A stretch of DNA of 64,000 bases, taken from NCBI RefSeq assembly GCF_027922005.1, contig NZ_BSEV01000013.1, forward strand, positions 175,342-239,341, read 5' to 3'. The notes under the pieces were generated by a model. That model did no database searches. It worked only from the letters and a program-made list of their open reading frames with translations, and was not told the origin of the DNA. Shown here in pieces: positions 24,936 to 33,524 of the stretch. Source of the stretch: Streptosporangium carneum (GTDB lineage: Bacteria > Actinomycetota > Actinomycetes > Streptosporangiales > Streptosporangiaceae). Position 1 is the first letter of the stretch. Each line of letters starts with the position of its first letter. Position numbers and translations under genes: made by a program.

Positions 24936-26465
24936 TCAGTGGGATCCGTGGTCGGACAGGCCCTCCCGCTGGATCTTCTTCCAGGACTTCGGCTCCTTGA
25001 GCTCGCCGGTCGGGGAGGCGCTCCTGGCGTTCGACGCCTGCGGGGCGGAGGCGGGCTTGCTCGGGGTGAACAGCCAGGTCTGGAAGAGAGCGCCGAGCTG
25101 CCTGCCGGAGGTCCGCTCCGCGTAGGCGACGAAGTCCTCGATGCGGGCGTTGCCGTACTTGTGGACCGTGGGCCAGCCCTTCAGGATCCTGAAGAAGGTC
25201 TGGTCGCCGACCTCGGCGCGCAGGGCCTGCAGGGCGATCGCGCCACGGTTGTACACCGCTCCGTGGAACTGGTTCTGCGCTCCGGGGTCACCCGGCTTCA
25301 CCTGCCAGAACGGGTCGCCGTCCGGGTAGAAGGAGTAGGTCCACGCGGCGAGTTCCGCCGCCGTCCCCTCGCCCTCCTTCTCCGACCAGAGCCACTCGGC
25401 GTAGCGTGCGAAGCCCTCGTTGAGCCAGATGTCGCGCCAGGTCTTGAGCGAGACGTCGTCGCCGAACCACTGGTGCGCCTGCTCGTGCACCACGACGTAG
25501 GGGTTGGCCCCGAGTCGGAAGTGGCGGGGGCTGTAGAAGGGCCGCGTCTGGGTCTCCAGGGCGTAGCCGGTGGGCACGTTGGGGACGTACCCGCCGATCG
25601 CCTCGAACGGGTAGGGGCCGAAGACGCCGCTCTCCCAGTCGACGATCTCCGCGGTGCGCTCGACGCTGGCCTTGGCCGCGCCCTCGTCGGCGCCGAGGTC
25701 CCTGCTGTAGGCGTTGAAGACCGGCAGCCCGCTCTCGCTGGTGTCCCTGATGATCTCGAACTTGCCGGCCGCGAACGTGGTCAGGTAGGTCGCCTGGGGC
25801 TTGGACGAGCGCCAGTTGTAGCGGGTCCAGCCAAGGCGGGAGGCGGCCGACTGCAGGGTGCCGTTGCTGATGGCCTGGGTGCCGTCGGGGACGAGGATGG
25901 AGACGTCGTAGGTCGCCTTGTCGGACGGGTGGTCGTTGCTGGGGTACCACCACCAGGCGGCCTCGGGCTCACCGGCGGCGACACCGCCGTCGGGGGTGCG
26001 CAGCCAGGGGTTGTAGCCGTTGACCGACACCTGGGACGGGGTGCCCGCGTATCTGACGACCACGGTGATCGGCTGGTTCCTGCGCAGGGCCTGCGACGGG
26101 GTGATCTCCAGCTCGTGGGCGCCCGAGCGCGCGAAGGCGGCTTTGCGGTTGTTGACCAGGACCTCGTTGACGGTCAGCGCGAAGTCGAGATTGAACCGGG
26201 TCAGGTCCTGGGTGGCGGTGGCCGTGATGGTCGCCGTGCCCTCCAGGCGGTCGTCGGCGGGCTGGTACTTCAGCCGTAAGTCGTAGTGGCCGACGTCGTA
26301 ACCGCCGTTGCCGTAGTCGGGGTAGTACGGGTCACCGACACCCGGGGCTCCCTGTCCTCCCGGCGCGGCGACGGCGGGCACGGCGGTGAACACTCCGGCG
26401 AGGGCGACGACCGCGGTGGTGAGCACTCTCTTGCGCACGTTTGTCTCCATCCAAGGATTAAGCAT
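24936..26465 (-). CDS. Secreted M1-family zinc metallopeptidase
   Basis: The 509-residue protein begins with a Sec signal peptide (VRKRVLTTAVVALAGVFTAV, cleavage near AVAA-PG). It has the M1 N-terminal beta domain and the catalytic HEQAHQWFGDDV with a downstream NEGFARY Glu (HExxH-x18-E). The substrate-binding GxMEN motif is replaced by a YALETQT stretch, as in other shortened secreted actinobacterial members. It should trim peptides outside the cell. ATG 26450 (METNVRKR) may be the true start; the palindrome at 26468-26492 would then lie in its promoter. Confidence 0.88.
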   Translation of the reverse strand: MLNPWMETNVRKRVLTTAVVALAGVFTAVPAVAAPGGQGAPGVGDPYYPDYGNGGYDVGHYDLRLKYQPADDRLEGTATITATATQDLTRFNLDFALTVNEVLVNNRKAAFARSGAHELEITPSQALRRNQPITVVVRYAGTPSQVSVNGYNPWLRTPDGGVAAGEPEAAWWWYPSNDHPSDKATYDVSILVPDGTQAISNGTLQSAASRLGWTRYNWRSSKPQATYLTTFAAGKFEIIRDTSESGLPVFNAYSRDLGADEGAAKASVERTAEIVDWESGVFGPYPFEAIGGYVPNVPTGYALETQTRPFYSPRHFRLGANPYVVVHEQAHQWFGDDVSLKTWRDIWLNEGFARYAEWLWSEKEGEGTAAELAAWTYSFYPDGDPFWQVKPGDPGAQNQFHGAVYNRGAIALQALRAEVGDQTFFRILKGWPTVHKYGNARIEDFVAYAERTSGRQLGALFQTWLFTPSKPASAPQASNARSASPTGELKEPKSWKKIQREGLSDHGSH

Positions 26466-26467
26466 GC

Positions 26468-26492
26468 ATTACCTACCTGAATACTAGGTAAT
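26468..26492. promoter_or_regulatory. Perfect palindrome immediately upstream of the M1 peptidase gene
   Basis: ATTACCTA-N9-TAGGTAAT is a perfect 8-bp inverted repeat in a local AT-rich island, 3 bp upstream of the first possible start and 18 bp upstream of ATG 26450. The placement fits a repressor operator. The motif recalls but does not equal DtxR/MntR-type boxes. Confidence 0.55.
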
Positions 26493-26530
26493 ACGGGTAA
26501 AGCTTACAAGAGACAGGCGCGATCTTTGTT

Positions 26531-27250
26531 TCAGACGGTCAGGACACGCTGGAAGGCTTCCGCGTAGCGGCCCTCCCCGAAGCCGGCCTCGGCTGCGATC
26601 CGGGAGGATCGGTCGCGTATGAGGCTTTCGGGATCCTCGAGGTGGCCGACCTGGCTGGCGTGGGCGCGCAGCGCGCTGAGCTTGCGGTCGAAGGTGTCGG
26701 TGACGTCGACGTAGTGGTCGGGCGTCTGACCGCCGTTGAGCCACACCTCCCTGACCGTCCACGCCTCCAGCCCCTCCTCGCCCAGGAGCGAGGGGAAGGT
26801 GTAGGGGTTGCGCGCGTCGGGGTAGACGGCGTCCAGCGTGGCGCCGCCGACCGCGCGGTGGTCGGGATGGCTGGGGGCGACGAACCTGTAGTTGCGCTCG
26901 GGCGTGTGGGTGATCACGAGGTCGGGCCTGACCTGACGGATGACCCGGGTGATGTCGCGCCGCAGGTCCAGGCTCTGCACCACGGTCCCGTCGCGGTAGC
27001 CGAGGAAGTGCACGTCGGTCACGCCGACGGCCTTGGCCGCGTTGACCTGCTCGGAACGGCGCAGCTCGGCCATGCCGCCGTTGTCCAGCACGCGGTCGAA
27101 GCCGCCCGCGTCGCCGTCGGTGACGACGCAGTACGTCACCTCGACGCCCCTGTCGGTGAACCGCGCGATCGAACCCGCCGCGGCGAAGTCCACGTCGTCC
27201 GGATGGGCGGTCACCACGAGCACCCGGTTGATCTCGTTCTCGGACAGCAT
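26531..27250 (-). CDS. PIG-L family deacetylase
   Basis: The 239-residue protein has the LmbE/PIG-L zinc site AHPDD (residues 15-19) and the later metal-binding HPDH within APSHPDHRAVG. The family hydrolyses N-acetyl groups from GlcNAc-containing small molecules; MshB and Mca of the mycothiol pathway belong to it. The sequence does not tell mycothiol enzymes from antibiotic-type or sugar deacetylases. It lies upstream of the M1 peptidase with 65 bp between them, including the palindrome. Confidence 0.87.
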   Translation of the reverse strand: MLSENEINRVLVVTAHPDDVDFAAAGSIARFTDRGVEVTYCVVTDGDAGGFDRVLDNGGMAELRRSEQVNAAKAVGVTDVHFLGYRDGTVVQSLDLRRDITRVIRQVRPDLVITHTPERNYRFVAPSHPDHRAVGGATLDAVYPDARNPYTFPSLLGEEGLEAWTVREVWLNGGQTPDHYVDVTDTFDRKLSALRAHASQVGHLEDPESLIRDRSSRIAAEAGFGEGRYAEAFQRVLTV

Positions 27251-27352
27251 GCGGGACTCCTCCGTTTTTCGCGCGTCGACGAATTCCCATAACCGTCCGC
27301 AGGTCCGGCGGCATTCCTTCCGCGCCCTGGACCCGGCTGTCGGCGGGCCGCC

Positions 27353-27358
27353 TTACCC
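27353..27358 (+). promoter_or_regulatory. -10-like hexamer for a leaderless pcrA transcript
   Basis: TACCCT fits the actinobacterial TANNNT -10 consensus and ends 7 bases before the GTG start at 27366, where transcription would begin. No usable ribosome site stands before that GTG. The pattern matches known leaderless promoters. Confidence 0.45.
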
Positions 27359-27365
27359 TAGGGAC

Positions 27366-29627
27366 GTGTCGATCCCAGCCGCTTCCCTGACCCACCCGTT
27401 GCTCGACGGGCTCAACCCCCAGCAGCGCGAGGCAGTCGTGCACCACGGCACCCCGCTGCTCATCGTCGCGGGCGCGGGGTCCGGCAAGACGCGGGTGCTG
27501 ACCCACCGCATCGCCTACCTCCTGGCCGAGCGGGGCGCGCAGCCGCAGGAGATCCTGGCCATCACCTTCACCAACAAGGCCGCCAGGGAGATGAAGGACC
27601 GGGTCGACGCCCTCATCGGACCGCGCTCGGCCGCGATGTGGGTGATGACCTTCCACAGCGCGTGCGTGCGGATCCTGCGCCGCGAGGCCAAGCGGCTGGG
27701 CTTCCCCTCCGGCTTCTCCATCTACGACCAGGCCGACTCCCAGCGGCTGATGGCGATGGTCTGCAGGGAGATGGACCTCGACCCCAAGCGCTACCCGCCG
27801 CGCTCCTTCTCCGCGCAGGTCAGCAACTTCAAGAACGAGCTGATCGACTACGAGACGGCCGCGGAGCAGGCCTCGACGCACCTGGAGCGCACCCTCGCCG
27901 AGGCCTACCGCAACTACCAGCGGAGGCTGACCGAGGCCGGGGCGATGGACTTCGACGACCTCATCATGCTGACGGTCACGCTGCTGCAGATCTTCCCCGA
28001 CGTGGCCGAGCACTACCGGCGCCGCTGGCGGCACGTCATGGTCGACGAGTACCAGGACACCAACCACGCGCAGTACACCCTGATCCGCGAGCTCGTCGGC
28101 TCGCCCGAGCTGCGCACCGTCGACGGCGAGACGGTCAGGGAGGGCTCGGCGGTGGAGCCCGCCGAGCTGTGCGTGGTCGGCGACGCCGACCAGTCGATCT
28201 ACGCCTTCCGCGGCGCGACGATCCGCAACATCCTGGAGTTCGAGCGCGACTACCCCGACGCCAGGACGATCCTGCTGGAGCAGAACTACCGCTCGACCCA
28301 GACGATCCTGAGCGCGGCCAACGCGGTGATCTCCCGAAACGAGAGCCGCAAGCCCAAGAACCTCTGGTCGGACCAGGGGGCCGGGCCGAAGATCGTCGGT
28401 TATGTCGCGGACAACGAGCACGACGAGGCCATGTTCGTCGCGCAGGAGGTCGACAGGCTCACCGACGACGAGGGGGTCGTGCCGGGCCAGGTGGCCGTGT
28501 TCTACCGGACCAACGCGGCCTCCCGTGTCTTCGAGGAGATCTTCATCCGGACGGGCCTGCCCTACAAGGTCGTCGGCGGGGTGCGCTTCTACGAGCGCAA
28601 GGAGGTCCGTGACCTGCTGGCCTACCTGCGGGTGCTGTCCAACCCCAGCGACGTGGTCTCGCTGCGCCGCATCCTCAACGTGCCCAAGCGCGGCATCGGC
28701 GACCGGGCGGAGGCGATGGTCGAGGCGTTCGCCTCCCGGGAGCGGATCTCGTTCTGGGAGGGGCTGCGCCGGGCCGAGGAGGCGCCGGGCATGGCCACCA
28801 GGTCGCTCAACGCCATCAAGGAGTTCGTCGCGCTGCTGGACGAGCTGATCGCCAAGGTGGAGGGCACGCCGCCGTCCGAGCTGGCCCAGGAGGTGCTGGA
28901 GAGCACCGGCTACCGCGCCGAGCTCGCCGCCTCCGGCGACCCGCAGGACGAGAGCCGCCTCGAGAACCTCGACGAGATGATCTCGGTGGCCTCCGAGTTC
29001 GAGGAGGCCAACCCCGAGGGCACGCTCGTGGAGTTCCTCGAGCAGGTCTCGCTGGTGGCCGACGCCGACCAGATCCCGGCGGACGACGGCGGCCAGGGCG
29101 TGGTCACGCTGATGACCCTGCACACGGCCAAGGGGCTGGAGTTCCCCGTGGTCTTCCTCACCGGCATGGAGGACGGCGTCTTCCCGCACACGCGCTCGCT
29201 CGGCGAGCCCAAGGAGCTGGAGGAGGAGCGTCGCCTGGCCTACGTCGGCATCACCAGGGCCGAGCGGCGCCTCTACATCTCCAGGGCGGCGGTCCGCAGC
29301 TCCTGGGGAGCGCCCGCGTTCAACCCCGCCTCCCGCTTCGTCTCCGAGATCCCGGTCGAGCTGGTCGACTGGCGCGGCGACCCCGGCAAGAGCGCCTGGA
29401 ACGCCGCCACCTCGCGCCGCGAGTCACGGCCCGCTCCCGCCAGGAAGCCGGGCGGGCGGCAGATCCCGGCCCTGAACCCCGGAGACCGCGTCACCCACGA
29501 CGCGTTCGGCCTGGGCACGGTCGTCTCGGTCGACGGCGTGGCCGAGAAGACCAAGGTGAAGATCGACTTTGGGAGCGGCGGGGAGAAGACCCTGCTGCTG
29601 GCCTACGCGCCGGTGGAGAAGCTCTGA
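27366..29627 (+). CDS. pcrA: ATP-dependent DNA helicase PcrA/UvrD
   Basis: The 753-residue SF1A helicase shows the full motif set: Q-motif LNPQQREAVVHH, Walker A AGAGSGKT, motif II VDEYQDTN, motif III VGDADQSIYAFRGA, motif IV QNYRST, motif V LMTLHTAKGLEFP and motif VI YVGITRAE. A C-terminal Tudor-like domain of the PcrA type (HDAFGLGTVVSVDG) follows. It unwinds DNA in nucleotide-excision and replication repair. GTG 27366 was chosen because the conserved region begins about 15 residues later. The gene is convergent with the secreted-family genes. Confidence 0.95.
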   Translation: MSIPAASLTHPLLDGLNPQQREAVVHHGTPLLIVAGAGSGKTRVLTHRIAYLLAERGAQPQEILAITFTNKAAREMKDRVDALIGPRSAAMWVMTFHSACVRILRREAKRLGFPSGFSIYDQADSQRLMAMVCREMDLDPKRYPPRSFSAQVSNFKNELIDYETAAEQASTHLERTLAEAYRNYQRRLTEAGAMDFDDLIMLTVTLLQIFPDVAEHYRRRWRHVMVDEYQDTNHAQYTLIRELVGSPELRTVDGETVREGSAVEPAELCVVGDADQSIYAFRGATIRNILEFERDYPDARTILLEQNYRSTQTILSAANAVISRNESRKPKNLWSDQGAGPKIVGYVADNEHDEAMFVAQEVDRLTDDEGVVPGQVAVFYRTNAASRVFEEIFIRTGLPYKVVGGVRFYERKEVRDLLAYLRVLSNPSDVVSLRRILNVPKRGIGDRAEAMVEAFASRERISFWEGLRRAEEAPGMATRSLNAIKEFVALLDELIAKVEGTPPSELAQEVLESTGYRAELAASGDPQDESRLENLDEMISVASEFEEANPEGTLVEFLEQVSLVADADQIPADDGGQGVVTLMTLHTAKGLEFPVVFLTGMEDGVFPHTRSLGEPKELEEERRLAYVGITRAERRLYISRAAVRSSWGAPAFNPASRFVSEIPVELVDWRGDPGKSAWNAATSRRESRPAPARKPGGRQIPALNPGDRVTHDAFGLGTVVSVDGVAEKTKVKIDFGSGGEKTLLLAYAPVEKL

Positions 29628-29686
29628 CGCCGACGGGCGGGAGCAGGCCGGAGGGGAGGCCCGGCGCCGGAGAGGTCCCGGCGTCG

Positions 29687-29718
29687 ACGGCCCGGGGAGC
29701 GGTGGCTCGCCGGGCCGT
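29687..29718. terminator. Hairpin between convergent pcrA and secreted-family gene 1
   Basis: ACGGCCCGGGGAGC and GCTCGCCGGGCCGT pair over 14 bp with one mismatch around a GGTG loop. It lies 60 bp after the pcrA stop and 45 bp after the opposing stop, so it could serve both. Confidence 0.55.
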
Positions 29719-29762
29719 ACGAGGGGCGGTCGCGGGCGGGGCAGCCGTCGGACGCCCTGCGG

Positions 29763-30674
29763 TCAGCCGTTGAAGAGCTGGACGTAGGCCTCCTCGGCCT
29801 CCTTGTCGCCGATCCGCAGTTCGTCGAAGTCGGCCACCTGGGAGGCGGGCGGCGCCTTGATGGCGGACTTCGCGCCCCAGTCGCTGTAGCGGCTGTCGTT
29901 GAGGTAGACGACGTCGACGCTGGTCAGACCCCGTATGGACTGCGTGTAGGAGGAGACGACCCGCCGGACGAGCTGGTCGGAGCCGATGTAGAGCTGCCAG
30001 CTCACCGGGAGCGGGGCGGCCTTGGCCGAGGGCTTCTTGCCGAGCAGCGTGCGGACCGTGGGGGAGATCCGGTACAGCTCGCCCAGCGTGATGGTCCCCG
30101 AGTGGACGACGGTCCGGGCGCCGTCCCACGTCCCGCCGGGACGCTTGGCCGTGGTGTGGGCCAGTGTCGCCTTCAGCGTCGCGGGCTCCAGGGGGTTGAG
30201 CAGTTTCTGCGCGGGGTTGAGCAGGGTGAGCGTGTTGTCGCGGTCACGCAGCCACTTCTTCCCCTCGGGGAGGGCGTCGCTGAAGACGCCGCCCGAGATG
30301 TACGAGACGCCCTTCACCGTGATCGTGCGGGAGGCGGTGAACAGGTCGCCGGTCTCCCCGGCGTCGCTGGGCAGGTCGAACTTGCTGGTCAGGTCCGTCG
30401 CCGTCACCCCGGTCCTGTCGAACTCCAGCACACCCCTGGTGCGGGCGTAGACCGTCCGCTGTCCCTTCCCCTCGCCGATGAGCTTGGCGGTCTCGGCGAG
30501 CTTCACGCCGTGGTGCGCTCTGAACTGGCGCTTCAGCGCCGACACGGGGTCGGTCCGGGTGGCCTGGGGGGCCGCCTGCGCGCTCTGGGCGCCGGCCGGT
30601 CCCGCGGCCACGAGCACGGGCAGGACCAGCGCGGTCACGGCGGCGCCGGCCAGCGCGGCGATCATTCGCCTCAT
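29763..30674 (-). CDS. Secreted LppX/LprG-like family protein, copy 1
   Basis: This 303-residue protein is the most diverged of five adjacent paralogues. It has a signal peptide (MRRMIAALAGAAVTALVLPV, Ala-rich cleavage zone near AQA) and no lipobox cysteine. Shared landmarks are DPVSALKRQFRAHHGVKL after the signal, a GVLEFDRTGV strand, ISGGVFSDALPEGKKWL, PATLKATL, SGTITLGELYRISP and SDWGAKSAIKAPPASQVAD. The last pattern is typical of the LppX/LprG LolA-like half-barrel, which holds a lipid in a hydrophobic cavity. The ligand and function are unknown. AAGGAC precedes the ATG. Confidence 0.72.
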   Translation of the reverse strand: MRRMIAALAGAAVTALVLPVLVAAGPAGAQSAQAAPQATRTDPVSALKRQFRAHHGVKLAETAKLIGEGKGQRTVYARTRGVLEFDRTGVTATDLTSKFDLPSDAGETGDLFTASRTITVKGVSYISGGVFSDALPEGKKWLRDRDNTLTLLNPAQKLLNPLEPATLKATLAHTTAKRPGGTWDGARTVVHSGTITLGELYRISPTVRTLLGKKPSAKAAPLPVSWQLYIGSDQLVRRVVSSYTQSIRGLTSVDVVYLNDSRYSDWGAKSAIKAPPASQVADFDELRIGDKEAEEAYVQLFNG

Positions 30675-30995
30675 CGGGGGAGTCCTTCGTGGATAGGCCC
30701 TCGCGTCGTCGCGGGGGGATCTTTGGGATTCTTCCTCAATACAGGAGATGCCGCAGCGAGCCGCCGTCCGCGCGACCGGACGGGGAGGGGCTGCCGAGCA
30801 CGCGGGAAGGGATCCACGGGCGCGCCGGAAGGGGAGAGGGGCAGGCTCCGCGCGGGAGAGATCCACGGGCGTGCAGGAAGGTCCCCCGACGGGTGACGCC
30901 CGGCAGGCGGTGCCTGCCGGGCGTCGTGGTCACGCTCGGCCGGAGCGGTCGTCCCGGACGACCGGGTGTCGATCAGGACGACCGCTCGAGAGCGA
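30675..30995. other. Gap between secreted-family copies 1 and 2
   Basis: This 321-bp stretch holds no gene I can support. It contains the strong terminator hairpin at 30895-30925 and a smaller stem at 30947-30963 (GGTCGTC/GACGACC). An AT-richer patch at about 30720-30750 is a likely site for the promoter of copy 1. Confidence 0.5.
30895..30925 (-). terminator. Strong hairpin downstream of secreted-family copy 2
   Basis: GACGCCCGGCAGGC and GCCTGCCGGGCGTC pair perfectly over 14 bp around a 3-base loop, 70 bp after the stop of copy 2 on the minus strand. No clear U-tract follows, as is common in high-GC actinobacteria. Confidence 0.7.
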
Positions 30996-31865
30996 TCAGT
31001 TGTTGAGCAGCGGGATGGGCATGGTGCTGGTGTCGGCGCCCTCGCCCAGCTCGTTCGGCTTGGCGACCTGGTCGGCGGGCGGAGCCTTGACCGAGACCGG
31101 CGATCCCCAGCCGCTGTAGCGGGTGTCGATCGTCACGATGTTGTCGCGGCCGCCCCTGCTGTAGGTGGTCGTCAGCCGCTGGGGAAGCTGGTCGCCGCCG
31201 ACGAACAGCTTCCAGTTCAGCACCGACTTGGCGGCCTTGCCGGACGGCTTGTAGATCGCCGTCGCGCGGTACCACGGCGAGACCTTGTAGAGCTCGCCCT
31301 GGGTGATCTTTCCGCTGTAGCTTCCGGGACGCTTGGTGACCGCGTGCGCGAGCAGCGCCTTGAGCGTCGCCGGCTCCGCGGGGTTGATCGGCTGGCCCGT
31401 CGTGCCGAGGATGCCGAGGTTGGCGCCGGGAAGGCGGAGCCAGGTCTTGCCCTCAGGGAGGTACTCGCCGAAGAAACCGCCGGAGATGTAGGTGGTGTTG
31501 CCGATGCGGACGACCCGCTCAGGCTTGGCCAGTCCGCGCAGGCCCTTGGCCTTCTCGTCCTCGGAGTCGCCGACGAGCGCCTCGATGTCGCTCGCCTTGA
31601 TCCGCAGCTTCGTGGTCTGGTCGGACGCGCTGATTCCAGAGGCGCCGAACTGGAGCGTGCCCTGGCGGTCGCCGAGGACCTGGCGGATGTCGGCGCTCTG
31701 CACCTTCGTGATGTCGGAGTACTTCACGCCGTGGCCGCTGCGCAGCTGCTTCTTCAGCGCGGCCACCGGGTCGGCGGCGGCCTGGGCGTGGGCGGTCGAC
31801 GCCAGGGCCGGAACGCCCAGCACGGCCGTGGCCGCGCATGCCAGACCGGCGATGTATCGCTTCAA
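30996..31865 (-). CDS. Secreted LppX/LprG-like family protein, copy 2
   Basis: A 289-residue member of the five-gene family. The start is TTG at 31865, supported by GGAGG 9 bases upstream; no ATG or GTG in frame fits. It has a signal peptide (KRYIAGLACAATAVLGVPAL, cleavage near AHA-QA); the Cys at residue 10 is too early for a lipobox. Family landmarks are DPVAALKKQLRSGHGVKYSD, YISGGFFGEYLPEGKTWL, PATLKALL, SGKITQGELYKVSP, LNWKLFVGGDQLPQRL and DTRYSGWGSPVSVKAPPADQVA. It is flanked by its own promoter gap and terminator, so it may be its own unit. Confidence 0.74.
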   Translation of the reverse strand: MKRYIAGLACAATAVLGVPALASTAHAQAAADPVAALKKQLRSGHGVKYSDITKVQSADIRQVLGDRQGTLQFGASGISASDQTTKLRIKASDIEALVGDSEDEKAKGLRGLAKPERVVRIGNTTYISGGFFGEYLPEGKTWLRLPGANLGILGTTGQPINPAEPATLKALLAHAVTKRPGSYSGKITQGELYKVSPWYRATAIYKPSGKAAKSVLNWKLFVGGDQLPQRLTTTYSRGGRDNIVTIDTRYSGWGSPVSVKAPPADQVAKPNELGEGADTSTMPIPLLNN

Positions 31866-32255
31866 AGGGGGATGCCTCCTGCATATACCCTCCGCCCCGT
31901 GTGGGAGGGATCAGGATATTTTCACCAGAAAAGATCACGCTGAAATCTCGTATTGGCGGAGACAAGCTAAATTAGTTGTGGATATTTCGTGCAGCACCCC
32001 CGCGGTCGTCATCGGTGAAGGCGTTGTGAAATGAAAACGCCGAACCGTGTGAACCGGTCGACGGGTTCGCGCCTGCACGTGCTGTACGGCGTGTGCTCAA
32101 GGAGGCGGCGTCGGACCGTGCCTGTCGCGGCGGGAGACGTCCGGGCGTGAATATGTCGGCGACGGCATAAAGGACGTCGCCCTGGAAAACGTCGCCGGGC
32201 GGCCGTATTCCGGGGACCGAAAACCGGCGGTCCCGGCCTTCCGAGCCGCCGCCGA
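31866..32255. other. 390-bp gap upstream of secreted-family copy 2
   Basis: An AT-rich island spans about 31905-32010, unlike the surrounding GC-rich DNA, and is the probable promoter of copy 2. I see no supportable coding region in either strand. Confidence 0.5.
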
Positions 32256-32284
32256 CCCCCGGCGCCGCATTCCGGCGCCGGGGG
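32256..32284 (-). terminator. Terminator hairpin after secreted-family copy 3
   Basis: CCCCCGGCGCC and GGCGCCGGGGG form a perfect 11-bp stem with a 7-base loop, 12 bp after the TAG stop of copy 3 on the minus strand. Confidence 0.72.
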
Positions 32285-32296
32285 GCGGCGGTCGGT

Positions 32297-33379
32297 CTAC
32301 CGCCGCTCCACCACTCGCTGCCCCTCGGACGGCACGGTGGTCGTCGGGCCGGATTCGCCGCCCTCCGCCGGGACCGCCCTGCCACGCTCGGTGCTCGCGA
32401 CCGTTCCCTCACGCCCGGCGTCCGAGGCCGTTCCCTCACGCCCGGCGTCCGCGACCGTTCCCTCGCGTTCGACGTCCGGAACCGTTTTCTCGCGCCCGGC
32501 GTCGGATCCGAGCGACAGGCGGGCGCCCGCGTCTGCGGGGCCGCCCGTCCTCGCGCCCTCGATCACGACGCTCAGCGGGGTCCGCGGCTTGGCGTCATAG
32601 TCGACGTCGCGCGTGTCGATGACCTGGTCCGCGGGCGGCGGGGTGACGGTGACCAGGGATCCCCAGCCGGTGTAGCGGATGTCGTTCACCGAGTTGTCGA
32701 GGAAGCCGCCGAGCGTGTCCTCGGTCAGCACGCGGACGGGCAGCCCCCGCGTGTCGAGCCAGAGCCGCCACTTGATCTTCGACCGCCCCAGCTTGCCGAG
32801 CGGCCCGAGCCTCCACAGCTCACGGAAGGAACGGGAGACCTTGTGCAGCTGCGCCCAGGTGATCGTGCCCCGGTACTGGACGCCGCCCCGCTCGGGCAGG
32901 CGGAGAGCCGAGGTGCGCAGCATGTACCCCAGCGTGACCGGGTCGATCACGTTGAGGATCTGGTCGCTGTTGAGGGCGTCCCACGGGCCCTTCCAGTTCT
33001 CACGCACCCACGTCCTGCCCTCGGGGAGCTTGTCGAGCTCGGAGGGCTCGAAGTGGTAGTTCCTCCCGCCGACGGCGATCGTGCGACGCATGTAGACGCC
33101 CCTGCCGACGGAGGGCGTCGTGGAGGCCCGCCGTGTGATGTCCACGGCGACGATGCCCGAACGGTCGAACTGCAGGACGCCCCGGTGGCGCGCGGTCGTG
33201 ACGGACCGTCCCGAGTAGCCGCGGTCCGTCTCGGTGATTTGAACGCCGTGTCCGGGGCGCAGCTGCTGCCTGAGCGCCTTGACCGGGTCGACAGGGGCGG
33301 CCTGGGCGGCCGAGGGGGCTGTGGTGACCAGCGCGGGCGCGAGCAGCGCCGCCGTCACCAGGGCGATCCATCGCCTCAT
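32297..33379 (-). CDS. Secreted LppX/LprG-like family protein, copy 3, with repeat tail
   Basis: At 360 residues it is the longest copy. The signal peptide (MRRWIALVTAALLAPALVTT) is nearly identical to those of copies 4 and 5 even in DNA. The core has DPVKALRQQLRPGHGVQITE, GVLQFDRSGIVAVDIT, LPEGRTWV, VQYRGTITWAQLHKVS, KWRLWLDTRGLPVRVLTE and RYTGWGSLVTVTPPPADQVID. After residue 265 it has a unique hydrophilic tail of about 90 residues with 9-residue repeats (DAGREGTVA type). No lipobox is present. The tail may be a surface or cell-wall extension, which is inference. Confidence 0.74.
   Translation of the reverse strand: MRRWIALVTAALLAPALVTTAPSAAQAAPVDPVKALRQQLRPGHGVQITETDRGYSGRSVTTARHRGVLQFDRSGIVAVDITRRASTTPSVGRGVYMRRTIAVGGRNYHFEPSELDKLPEGRTWVRENWKGPWDALNSDQILNVIDPVTLGYMLRTSALRLPERGGVQYRGTITWAQLHKVSRSFRELWRLGPLGKLGRSKIKWRLWLDTRGLPVRVLTEDTLGGFLDNSVNDIRYTGWGSLVTVTPPPADQVIDTRDVDYDAKPRTPLSVVIEGARTGGPADAGARLSLGSDAGREKTVPDVEREGTVADAGREGTASDAGREGTVASTERGRAVPAEGGESGPTTTVPSEGQRVVERR
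32398..32505. repeat. Four 27-bp tandem repeats in the tail of copy 3
   Basis: Units at 32398-32424, 32425-32451, 32452-32478 and 32479-32505 follow (C/A)G(A/G)CCGTTCCCTC.CGCCCGGCGTCCG with a few changes. They code for 9-residue repeats (ADAGREGTA-like) on the minus strand and keep the frame. Confidence 0.8.
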
Positions 33380-33524
33380 GGGGTCAGCGATTCCTTACGT
33401 GAATTCTCAGGGAAGGGGAGGGGGTGCATCGTTCCATACAACGATCATGGTCGTGACGCGGGGCGGTCCGCCGACGTCCACCGTCCGATCCCTGAGGGGT
33501 TCGAGGCCGGGCGGTGGGCGGGGG

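Noticed and set aside
26468..26492. Iron-box (DtxR/IdeR) identification of the palindrome
   Set aside because: The arms TAGGTAAT resemble part of such boxes, but the 9-bp spacer and missing central GC-rich core do not fit the consensus.
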